A stretch of DNA of 5,963 nucleotides from Actinomycetota bacterium (GTDB lineage: Bacteria; Actinomycetota; Acidimicrobiia; Actinomarinales; Actinomarinaceae): assembly GCA_002724835.1 (NCBI GenBank), contig PBPX01000002.1, positions 13,344-19,306 of the forward strand. Direction: 5' to 3'. The notes beneath the pieces were generated by a model that saw only the letters and a list, made by a program, of their open reading frames with translations, was not told the DNA's origin and did no database searches. The position numbers were made by a program, and so were the translations under genes. Below, piece after piece: positions 1 through 5,963 of this stretch; within the stretch, counting starts at the first letter, position 1, and each line of letters begins with the position of its first letter.

Positions 1-195
1 TCCTACAAAAAGCTCTTCACATATATATAAAGTATCTATTTGATAATCTGAAGAAACTAATAAATTGTTCTCTCTAAATCCTTCAGCTAAAGATTTTTTT
101 TCAGATTTCCTTATTTTATTTTTTCTGAGTGAAATTAAAAATTTTAATTCAGGGTTATTTAAGGAAGTTATTGATTTATTTGTTGAAGTATTCAT
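1..195 (-). CDS. SpoU/TrmH-family RNA 2'-O-methyltransferase, N-terminal fragment
   Basis: Partial gene: ATG at 195 and 65 codons open to the left edge, with no stop. The fragment begins MNTSTNKSITSLNNPELKF and continues with a basic stretch and then LAEGFREN at about residues 36-43. This is the layout of the small substrate-binding domain preceding the SPOUT methyltransferase domain in SpoU/TrmH enzymes: 'ITSxxNPxxK', a Leu/Arg/Lys-rich helix, then '(L/V)EGxRE', and near the end 'LYICEELFVG', resembling the family's 'hFhxxEhh'. Known members methylate a ribose 2'-OH in rRNA or tRNA using S-adenosylmethionine. The catalytic SPOUT domain, with its trefoil knot and SAM-binding motifs, lies outside the window, so the target base cannot be predicted. 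The start lies 20 bases inside the end of the nitroreductase gene in another frame. A weak purine-rich AAGAAGA about 10 bases upstream is the only ribosome-binding candidate. The family call rests on a short region. Confidence 0.8.
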   Translation of the reverse strand, partial: MNTSTNKSITSLNNPELKFLISLRKNKIRKSEKKSLAEGFRENNLLVSSDYQIDTLYICEELFVG

Positions 196-778
196 AATGA
201 GTTATCTTCTTTTTGGGAACATTCTTTTTTATGCTACTAGCTTTTCCTTCAATTCCTGCAGTAACAAAACCTAATAATTGATAACTCTCAGGAATTTTTA
301 TTAAAGATTTTATTTCTGCACTTTTCATATTATGAGACCCTAAAAAACCACTTTTTAGACCTATTTCTTCAATAAGCAACATGCAATTCATCATTGCAGC
401 TCCAGCATCTACATACCAATAGGGGACAATCCAATCAGATGATTGTGTAGAATTTTTTTTATCCTTCTCTGAGTAACGATCATGGTATGCTTTTTCATTT
501 ATCAAAATCAAGTAAATTGATAAAGAATTTGAAATCCATTTATTAAAACCTTTTTCAACATATGATTCTTCATTTGCTAAATAAGCAAGTTTGTTAATAT
601 TTTCTTTTTTTGATACATGAACAAACTCTATACCACGTGAGAACCCCGCAGTAGGAATTTTTATTGCATAATCAATAACTTTTTTTAATTCTGGAAACTC
701 TTTAGTAGTTTCAATATAGTTTCTTACTATTTTTCTATTAGCTAATAAATTTTGAAGATAAGTTTCTTCATTAGCCAT
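176..778 (-). CDS. Nitroreductase-family FMN-dependent oxidoreductase
   Basis: A complete 200-residue protein, typical in length for the nitroreductase superfamily of homodimeric FMN enzymes. Visible landmarks are NRKIVRNY at residues 14-21 (the N-terminal 'RRSVRxF' phosphate-binding element), PTAGFSRGIEF at 42-52 (family 'APSAGNxQPWxF'), DAGAAMMNCMLLIEEIGL at 124-141 (the dimer-core helix followed by the usual 'GLGS' turn, here GLKSGFLGS) and IPESYQLLGFVTAGI at 162-176 (family 'lPexyxxhxhhxhG'). AYHDRY near 97-102 and PYWYVDA at 119-125 resemble an actinobacterial subfamily I remember as 'nitroreductase family protein'. The substrate is unknown: members reduce nitroaromatics, quinones, enones or flavins, or dehydrogenate natural products. 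There is no signal peptide or membrane helix, so it is probably cytosolic. ATG at 778 sits 2 bases after the leuB stop with no clear Shine-Dalgarno, suggesting translational coupling. The basic tail includes PKKK at 188-191. Family assignment is firm; function is open. Confidence 0.88.
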   Translation of the reverse strand: MANEETYLQNLLANRKIVRNYIETTKEFPELKKVIDYAIKIPTAGFSRGIEFVHVSKKENINKLAYLANEESYVEKGFNKWISNSLSIYLILINEKAYHDRYSEKDKKNSTQSSDWIVPYWYVDAGAAMMNCMLLIEEIGLKSGFLGSHNMKSAEIKSLIKIPESYQLLGFVTAGIEGKASSIKKNVPKKKITHYEYFNK

Positions 779-780
779 GA

Positions 781-1839
781 TTAGTTGTTTAATATTGAAT
801 TAAGGACTGTATCTCCAACTTCAGAAGTACTCATTCCCATTTTACCTGCTGAAAGAGAATCCAACTTTTGAGCTGTTGAGATTATTGCATTTTCAATATC
901 ATCTGCATATTTTTCTTCTCCTAGTTGGTTAAGCATCATAGAAGCTGCAGCAATCGAAGCCAAAGGATTGATAATATTCTTTCCAGTATATTTAGGTGCA
1001 GAGCCACCAATAGGTTCAAACATTGAGACACCTTCTGGATTTATATTTCCACCAGCAGCAATACCCATTCCTCCTTGAATCATTGCTCCTAAATCTGTAA
1101 TAATATCTCCAAACATATTGTCAGTAACTATTACATCAAACCACTCTGGATTCTTGACCATCCACATACAAACTGCATCGACGTGTCCATAGTCTGTTTC
1201 AATTTCTGGATAATTTTCTGCAACATCATAAAAAATTCTTTCCCATAAATCATGCGCATAAGTTAACACGTTTGTTTTTGCACAGAGTGTTATCTTTTTT
1301 CTACCATTTTGTTTTGCATACTCAAATGCATAAACAATACATCGATTTATTGCTTTCCAAGTGTTAATTGATTCTTGTGTTGCTACTTCACTTTCTGTTC
1401 CGTAGTGTATGTATCCTCCAGCTCCAGCATAGAGGCCTTCTGTGTTTTCCCTTACGACAGTGAAATTAATATCTTCAGGACCTTTGTTAGCAAGTGGAGT
1501 CTCAACACCTGGATACAGGACTACTGGTCGAAGATTAATATATTGGTCAAACTCTTTTCTTAAATTCAACAAGATACCTTGCTCTAGTATCCCTGGCTTT
1601 ACATCTGGGTGTCCAATAGCTCCAAGAAGTATTGCATCACTACTTCCAAGCTCATCTAAATCTTTTGATGTTACTAATTCATTTGATTTTAAAAACCTAT
1701 CACCACCAAGATCATTATTAGTAAAATTAAACTTTACATCATATTTTGTTTCAGTTTTTTCTAGTATTTTTACTGTTTCATTTATTACTTCTGGGCCTGT
1801 TCCATCACCTGGTAAAAGAGATATGTTGTAGTTATTCAT
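781..1839 (-). CDS. leuB: 3-isopropylmalate dehydrogenase
   Basis: 352 residues, full family length. It catalyses oxidation and decarboxylation of (2R,3S)-3-isopropylmalate to 2-oxoisocaproate, the third leucine-specific step. Seen: [11 protein letters not shown] at 8-18; LLNLR at 90-94 with INLRP at 101-105, giving substrate arginines R94 and R104, then R130 and Y137; catalytic K188 in AKTNVL; metal-binding aspartates D221 (HVDA), D245 and D249 (NMFGDIITD). L90 and L91 fit a hydrophobic isopropyl pocket. The coenzyme loop is odd: residues 275-292 contain [14 protein letters not shown], where classical NAD-dependent enzymes have EPVHGSAPD. The Lys-Tyr pair is what NADP-dependent isocitrate dehydrogenase uses. 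The closest remembered relatives are actinobacterial-type LeuB proteins. Tartrate/malate or homoisocitrate dehydrogenase relatives are the alternative, but position right after leuA supports LeuB. The start follows the leuA stop by 2 bases with no recognisable Shine-Dalgarno. Confidence 0.93.
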   Translation of the reverse strand: MNNYNISLLPGDGTGPEVINETVKILEKTETKYDVKFNFTNNDLGGDRFLKSNELVTSKDLDELGSSDAILLGAIGHPDVKPGILEQGILLNLRKEFDQYINLRPVVLYPGVETPLANKGPEDINFTVVRENTEGLYAGAGGYIHYGTESEVATQESINTWKAINRCIVYAFEYAKQNGRKKITLCAKTNVLTYAHDLWERIFYDVAENYPEIETDYGHVDAVCMWMVKNPEWFDVIVTDNMFGDIITDLGAMIQGGMGIAAGGNINPEGVSMFEPIGGSAPKYTGKNIINPLASIAAASMMLNQLGEEKYADDIENAIISTAQKLDSLSAGKMGMSTSEVGDTVLNSILNN

Positions 1840-1841
1840 TA

Positions 1842-3332
1842 TTACTTATTAAGAGCATTTAGGAAAGATTCAACAGAACCTTGTACAACATCAGTTGAGA
1901 CTGCTCTTCCTTGCTTTAAGTTATGGCCATCGTTCACAATTGTGACTATTTCGGCAGTTGAATCTGAGCCCTTAGTTATACTGTCAACTTTATAGTCAAT
2001 TAGTCTTGCATCAGAATTTAAAATAGTTTTAACTGCTGTAAAAGCGGCATCAATCATTCCATCTCCCTCGGAACTTTCTGTTTTTTCTTCACCTTCTACA
2101 TTTAATGTTACAGTTGCTGAAGCATATGCATCTTTACTATTTACAGACACTGAAATTAATTTAACAGGTGCTGAGTCAGTAGAAACTTGACCAACAATTG
2201 CAAGAAGTTCACTTTCAACAATCTCACCTTTTCTATCAGCTATCTTTTTTAATGTTTCAAAACTTGAATTAAACGACTCTTCATCAAGTTCAATATTTAA
2301 TTTATCGAGAGCATCTTTAAATCCAGCTCTACCTGAGTGCTTCCCTAATACAATTTTTGCTTCTTGACCCACTGAATCAGGAGTCATGATTTCATATGTC
2401 AATTTATTTCTGAGGTATCCATGTTGATGTATTCCAGACTCATGACTAAAAGCATTCTTTCCAACCACTGCTTTGTTGTACTGAACTGGATAACCAGTTA
2501 ATTTTGAAACAAGCCTTGATGTTTCTAATATCTCAGTTGTTTCGGCATTTATATCGACACCATATTGATCTTGCCTAGTTTTTACTGCCATTATTATTTC
2601 TTCAGTTGATGTATTTCCAGCTCTTTCACCTATACCATTTATAGCTCCCTCTATTTGTCGAGCACCTGCTGTAATTGCAGTCAAAGAGTTCGCTACAGCA
2701 AGGCCTAAATCATTATGGCAATGTGTAGAGATTATAATATCTTCATTTTTTCCTTTAACATCATCATAAACTCCCTTAAGCAACTCTAAATAATCAGATG
2801 GTGTTGCGTATCCTACAGTATCAGGTACATTAATTGTTGTAGCACCTTCTTCTACTGCTACTTTTAATATCTCAATAAGAAAATCTTTATCTGTTCTGGT
2901 TGCATCTTGAGCTGAAAATTCCACATCATCACAAAGTTTTTTTGCATACTTTACAGACTCTCTAGCATCTTTTAATACTTCTTCTTTAGTTTTTCTTAAC
3001 ATATGCTCCATATGTATGTCAGATGTAGAAGTGAATACATGAATCCTAGATCTATCAGCTACCTTTATGGCTTCCCAAGCTTGTTCTATATCATCAGCTA
3101 CACATCTTGCAAGAGATGCAATAGTAGAGCCTTTTACATTATTTGCTATTAAATTTACTCCATCCCAATCTCCTGGAGATGAAGCTGCGAAACCTGCTTC
3201 AATAACATCAACCTTTAATTTTTCTAACTGTTGAGCTATTAATAGCTTTTCAGACGGAGTTAGAGCTATACCAGGACTCTGCTCACCATCCCTCAAGGTT
3301 GTGTCAAAAATTATTAGTTGATCTGAACTCAT
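1842..3332 (-). CDS. leuA: 2-isopropylmalate synthase
   Basis: 496 residues, the length of the E. coli-like short form rather than the roughly 600-residue form of many actinobacteria. It condenses acetyl-CoA with 2-oxoisovalerate, the first committed leucine step. The TIM-barrel catalytic domain (about 1-275) shows [13 protein letters not shown] at 9-21 with metal ligand D10 and R14, [14 protein letters not shown] at 43-56, NVPDTVGYA at 168-176, HCHNDLGLA at 204-212 with metal ligands H204 and H206, and GERAGN at 235-240 ending in N240. The linker subdomain has HESGIHQHG at 297-305, including H302. Residues from about 360 to 496 form the leucine-sensing LeuA dimer domain, ending in the recognisable GRAVSTDVV at 475-483 and LNALNK, so feedback by leucine is expected. 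Residue 142 is Gln in SAQDATR, where Glu is usual. The ATG overlaps the ilvC stop as ATGA. Homocitrate or citramalate synthase is less likely given the neighbours. Confidence 0.95.
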   Translation of the reverse strand: MSSDQLIIFDTTLRDGEQSPGIALTPSEKLLIAQQLEKLKVDVIEAGFAASSPGDWDGVNLIANNVKGSTIASLARCVADDIEQAWEAIKVADRSRIHVFTSTSDIHMEHMLRKTKEEVLKDARESVKYAKKLCDDVEFSAQDATRTDKDFLIEILKVAVEEGATTINVPDTVGYATPSDYLELLKGVYDDVKGKNEDIIISTHCHNDLGLAVANSLTAITAGARQIEGAINGIGERAGNTSTEEIIMAVKTRQDQYGVDINAETTEILETSRLVSKLTGYPVQYNKAVVGKNAFSHESGIHQHGYLRNKLTYEIMTPDSVGQEAKIVLGKHSGRAGFKDALDKLNIELDEESFNSSFETLKKIADRKGEIVESELLAIVGQVSTDSAPVKLISVSVNSKDAYASATVTLNVEGEEKTESSEGDGMIDAAFTAVKTILNSDARLIDYKVDSITKGSDSTAEIVTIVNDGHNLKQGRAVSTDVVQGSVESFLNALNK

Positions 3333-4345
3333 ATATCTTTTTTAATATCCTTGGCATTCAAAAAAGGCATCATTTCTCTTAAATCTTTTCCAATATTTTC
3401 AAGCTGATGTTTAGAAGCCTCTTCTCTTTTTTGATTAAGAAAAGGAGCACCTTCTCTAGCTTGAGACATCCATTCTTTTGCAAATGCACCTGACTGTATT
3501 TCTTCAAGAACTTTTTTCATTTCTTTTTTTGTATCATCTGTAATTATTCTTGAACCTCTTGAAAAATCTCCATATTCTGCAGTATCTGATATGGAATGTC
3601 TCATCCATTCAAATCCACCTTCATACATAAGATCAACTATTAGTTTTACCTCATGTAAAGTTTCAAAATATGCACTTTCTGGTTGATACCCTGCTTCAAC
3701 TAAAGTTTCAAAACCATTTCTAATTAACTCTGTTAAACCTCCACATAAAACAACTTGCTCACCAAATAAGTCGGTTTCTGTTTCTTCTTTGAATGTTGTC
3801 TTTAAAATCCCTGCTTTACCTCCACCAATAGCTGAAGAGTAGGAGAGTGCTAATTCAAATGTATTACCACTTACATCTTTATCTACAGCTACTAAGCAAG
3901 GCATTCCAGAATCTTCTTCATAAGTCCTTCTAAGTAAGTGACCAGGCCCTTTAGGAGCCACCATACCTATAGATATATCTTCACGAGGGACAATTTCACC
4001 AAAATGAATATTAAATCCATGTGCAAACAACAACGTAGAACCATCTTTCATATGTGGTGCAATATCACTGTTATATATATCAGCCATAAGCTGATCGGGC
4101 AATAGAAGCATAACTACATCTGCCCCAGAGGTGGCATCTTGTACATTCTCAACTTTTAATCCCATATCAGATGCTCTTTTAAATGATTCAGAAGACTCTC
4201 TTAACCCTACAGTAACATCTACACCTGATTCATGTAGATTGAGTGCGTGGGCATGACCTTGGCTACCGAATCCAATTACAGTAACTTTTTTTGACTTAAT
4301 TAAATCTTGGTCTATCGAATCATCATATATAATTTTAGTTACCAT
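3329..4345 (-). CDS. ilvC: Ketol-acid reductoisomerase (class I, NADPH)
   Basis: 338 residues, standard for the short class I enzyme. It converts acetolactate or acetohydroxybutyrate to the dihydroxy acids of valine and isoleucine synthesis, using Mg2+ and NADPH. The Rossmann motif [13 protein letters not shown] is at 25-37. The loop after the second strand, GLRESSES at 47-54, keeps the Arg and two Ser (R49, S52, S54) of NADPH-preferring members. AHGFNIHF at 108-115 contains the conserved H109, and PKGPGH at 131-136 supplies K132. The knotted C-terminal domain gives metal ligands D192 and E196 (TDLFGEQ), E228 and E232 ([18 protein letters not shown]), and S253 in [10 protein letters not shown]. 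The start is supported by [10 protein letters not shown], which matches the usual N-terminus, and by a consensus Shine-Dalgarno just upstream that overlaps the ilvN stop. The gene ends in an ATGA overlap with leuA. Confidence 0.98.
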   Translation of the reverse strand: MVTKIIYDDSIDQDLIKSKKVTVIGFGSQGHAHALNLHESGVDVTVGLRESSESFKRASDMGLKVENVQDATSGADVVMLLLPDQLMADIYNSDIAPHMKDGSTLLFAHGFNIHFGEIVPREDISIGMVAPKGPGHLLRRTYEEDSGMPCLVAVDKDVSGNTFELALSYSSAIGGGKAGILKTTFKEETETDLFGEQVVLCGGLTELIRNGFETLVEAGYQPESAYFETLHEVKLIVDLMYEGGFEWMRHSISDTAEYGDFSRGSRIITDDTKKEMKKVLEEIQSGAFAKEWMSQAREGAPFLNQKREEASKHQLENIGKDLREMMPFLNAKDIKKDI

Positions 4346-4349
4346 TTTT

Positions 4350-4355
4350 CCTCCT
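4350..4355 (-). promoter_or_regulatory. Consensus ribosome binding site of ilvC
   Basis: Reading the minus strand, AGGAGG is followed by AAAA and then the ilvC ATG. It shares bases with the ilvN TAG stop codon, so a terminating ribosome would sit on it. The spacer of 4 bases is slightly short. It is the only consensus Shine-Dalgarno at any of the six gene starts visible here and it fixes the ilvC start. Confidence 0.8.
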
Positions 4356-4827
4356 AAAGTTTAGTTTGGATGGCTATTCTTCCACCTCTAATCATTTCTA
4401 TAATTCCATATGGTTTTAAAAGTTTTTCAAATTTAATTAGTTCTTTTGATGTTCCTGTTAATTCAAAAACTGCGTAGTCTTGACCCACATCAACTGACTT
4501 TGCTCCCGATAAAGAAGCTTTTTCAATAACAGAAGTTTGAGTTTCTTTGTTAATTGATACTTTCATAAGTAAAACTTCAGATTCAATAGTGTTATCTGGA
4601 TCTAATTCAACTATCTTTATCACATTTACTAGCTTGTTTAATTGTTTTTTTACTTGCTCTACTGACTCAAGTTCCGTAACTATCGTCATCTTTGATCTAC
4701 CTTCAATATTTGTTGGTCCCACAGATAAAGAATTAATATTAAATCCTCTTCTAGAAATAGTTAATGCAACCCTAGCTAATACTCCTGGCTTATCTTCAAC
4801 TAGTACGCTTAGGATTCTTTCACTCAT
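4354..4827 (-). CDS. ilvN: Acetohydroxyacid synthase small (regulatory) subunit
   Basis: 157 residues, close to the 160-165 of IlvH-type subunits. It binds the catalytic subunit, raises its activity and confers feedback inhibition by valine. The N-terminal ACT domain (about 3-77) begins [17 protein letters not shown] and continues [14 protein letters not shown] at 26-39. G15 and N30 correspond to the E. coli IlvH residues G14 and N29, whose mutation abolishes valine sensitivity, so valine regulation is predicted. The C-terminal ALS-type domain (about 80-155) contains LLMKVSI, the ELTGTSKEL strand-turn, and MIRGGRIAI near the end. The ATG overlaps the ilvB stop as ATGA, the usual coupled arrangement. 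A purine-rich GAAGAA about 6 bases upstream may serve as a weak ribosome binding site. The symbol ilvH would serve equally well. Confidence 0.97.
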   Translation of the reverse strand: MSERILSVLVEDKPGVLARVALTISRRGFNINSLSVGPTNIEGRSKMTIVTELESVEQVKKQLNKLVNVIKIVELDPDNTIESEVLLMKVSINKETQTSVIEKASLSGAKSVDVGQDYAVFELTGTSKELIKFEKLLKPYGIIEMIRGGRIAIQTKL

Positions 4828-5963
4828 ATGTTCTTCAAATCATCTTCATTTAAAAGTACTACATCGTTACTACCGCCTGCCGGAACCATTGGGAAGACCA
4901 TATCGTCGGGGTCCACAACACAATCAACTAGTACAGGCCTGTCATTAACTTTAAACATTTCTTCGAACACTCTATTAACATCTGATTTTTCCACCATCCT
5001 AAGTCCAACTGCTCCCATAGCTTCAGCAAGAGCTACATAATCTGGCGTATGGTGAGTTAGTTCAGATGCTGAGAATCTATGATCATAAAATATTTTTTGC
5101 CACTGCCTTACCATACCGTGATTTCCATTGTTAAAAACTACTATCTTTAAAGGTATATTTTCAGTAGAAGCAGTAATTAATTCTTGGCAAGTCATTTGGA
5201 AACAACCATCTCCATCTAGAGCAAGAACTTGTTTATCAGGAAATGCAGCTTTTGCTCCTATTGCTGCTGGAAGTGAATATCCCATTGTTCCTAATCCTCC
5301 TGAATTTAACCAAGTGTTAGGGGAGGTAAATTTCCAATGAAGAGAAATCCACATTTGGTGTTGGCCAACTCCAGAAACAACAATGGAATCTTCTTCTGAC
5401 ATTTTTTGTAGCTCTTCTAGAACATATGGAACTTTAAGTGGACCTTTTTCTTCTTGGTTGTAACTTAAAGGATAACTTTTTTTCATTTCTTTTATCTCTT
5501 TAAGCCAATCTTTTGTATCTACTTCTGTATCTCCTAATGTTTCAATCAATCCTTTAATTACACTTTTTGCATCTCCAACAATAGGAACTTCTGGCTCCCT
5601 TACTTTACCTATTTCAGCAGGATCTATGTCAGCATGGATGACTTTGGCCTTTTGAGCAAAAAATTTAGGATTTGCGGTAACTCGGTCATCAAACCTTACT
5701 CCTAAAGCAATAAGTAAGTCAGAATTCTGTATTGAGGTAGTAGCTGTATAATTACCATGCATACCAGGCATTCCTATACATAAGTCGTTGCCATCCGGGA
5801 AAGCTCCTCTACCCATAAGAGTTGTAACTACAGGTATATTATATTTTGTAGACAACTCAAACAACTCTTGATTTGCTTTTGAATGTATTATTCCACCACC
5901 AACATATAGGATTGGTTTTTTAGAATTTTTTATTAACTCAACTGCTTGTTGGATCATTCTTGG
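4824..5963 (-). CDS. ilvB: Acetohydroxyacid synthase large (catalytic) subunit, 5' end missing
   Basis: 379 codons plus stop, open to the right edge. The frame continues upstream of the first visible Met (codons for Pro-Arg precede it), so that Met is internal. About 190 N-terminal residues, the pyrimidine-binding domain with the catalytic Glu, are missing. The visible part starts at the central FAD/binding domain (PILYVGGGII; LGVRFDDRVTA around fragment residue 87-97) and runs through the ThDP-pyrophosphate domain: VGQHQMW, then SGGLGTMGYSLPAAIG at about 221-236, GDG at 251-253 and NNG at 278-280 framing the Mg-ThDP motif, and MVRQWQ at 284-289. It ends in VFPMVPAGGSND and a short acidic tail. 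The enzyme condenses two pyruvates, or pyruvate with 2-oxobutyrate. GVRFDDRVT and MVRQWQ favour biosynthetic AHAS over FAD-free catabolic acetolactate synthase or glyoxylate carboligase, as does the adjacent ilvN. Confidence 0.97.
   Translation of the reverse strand, partial: PRMIQQAVELIKNSKKPILYVGGGIIHSKANQELFELSTKYNIPVVTTLMGRGAFPDGNDLCIGMPGMHGNYTATTSIQNSDLLIALGVRFDDRVTANPKFFAQKAKVIHADIDPAEIGKVREPEVPIVGDAKSVIKGLIETLGDTEVDTKDWLKEIKEMKKSYPLSYNQEEKGPLKVPYVLEELQKMSEEDSIVVSGVGQHQMWISLHWKFTSPNTWLNSGGLGTMGYSLPAAIGAKAAFPDKQVLALDGDGCFQMTCQELITASTENIPLKIVVFNNGNHGMVRQWQKIFYDHRFSASELTHHTPDYVALAEAMGAVGLRMVEKSDVNRVFEEMFKVNDRPVLVDCVVDPDDMVFPMVPAGGSNDVVLLNEDDLKNI

Noticed and set aside
65..274. Plus-strand 69-codon frame, Phe/Leu-rich and resembling a small membrane protein
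   Set aside because: The hydrophobicity is the complement of Lys/Glu/Asn codons in the minus-strand methyltransferase and nitroreductase genes, which are supported by family motifs.
453..460. Run of eight A on the coding strand of the nitroreductase gene (another lies at 94-101 in the methyltransferase) as a possible programmed frameshift site
   Set aside because: Both reading frames continue intact through the runs with family motifs on both sides, and such runs are expected in Lys-rich genes of AT-rich DNA. No stimulatory structure was seen.
1442..1831. Plus-strand open frame of 129 codons within leuB
   Set aside because: It lies wholly antisense to a well-conserved gene, its product is serine/proline-rich with no recognisable motif, and no ribosome binding site is evident. 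It is a shadow of leuB.
4346..4356. Possible terminator or attenuator in the short ilvN-ilvC junction
   Set aside because: There is no inverted repeat; the purine run is explained by the ilvC ribosome binding site. Leucine or valine attenuation, if any, would lie upstream of ilvB outside the window.
4547..4948. Plus-strand open frame of 133 codons across the ilvN/ilvB junction
   Set aside because: It is antisense to two conserved genes and shows no family motif; its composition follows from the opposite-strand codons.
5955..5957. ATG as the start of ilvB
   Set aside because: The frame continues upstream to the window edge (Pro-Arg codons), and the downstream sequence aligns with the middle of AHAS large subunits, about residue 190. 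The Met is internal.

Overview
The window holds one tightly packed, entirely minus-strand gene cluster for branched-chain amino acid synthesis. In the direction of transcription (right to left) it reads: ilvB (5' end off the right edge), ilvN, ilvC, leuA, leuB, a nitroreductase-family flavoprotein, and the first 65 codons of a SpoU/TrmH-type RNA methyltransferase that runs off the left edge. No gap between genes exceeds 8 bases. Two junctions are 4-base ATGA overlaps, two are 2-base gaps, and the last is a 20-base overlap. I see no RNA gene, mobile element, repeat array, internal promoter or terminator, and no stretch above 300 bases lacks a gene. The plus-strand open frames are antisense shadows.

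The first three enzymes form the shared valine/isoleucine front end. Acetohydroxyacid synthase (IlvB catalytic plus IlvN regulatory subunit) makes acetolactate or acetohydroxybutyrate, and ketol-acid reductoisomerase (IlvC) reduces and isomerises it with NADPH. LeuA and LeuB then carry out the first and third committed leucine steps. Dihydroxyacid dehydratase (ilvD), isopropylmalate isomerase (leuCD) and the transaminase (ilvE) are not in the window and must be encoded elsewhere. The nitroreductase and the RNA methyltransferase have no obvious role in the pathway and look like co-transcribed passengers, although a linked role for the flavoprotein cannot be excluded.

The DNA is AT-rich (about one third G+C by eye), with A/T-ending codons, lysine-rich proteins and almost no spacer DNA. 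This fits a streamlined genome, probably a planktonic marine bacterium. Several proteins read like actinobacterial homologues despite the low G+C: LeuB, the nitroreductase subfamily and the C-terminal part of IlvB. A low-GC marine actinobacterium of the Candidatus Actinomarina / Acidimicrobiia kind is my best guess. It is an inference from remembered family resemblance, not a database match.

I found no convincing undescribed system. The points worth a second look are residue-level: an IDH-like Lys-Tyr pair at the coenzyme-specificity site of LeuB, a Gln where the LeuA family usually has a catalytic-pocket Glu, and the placement of the nitroreductase in the operon.
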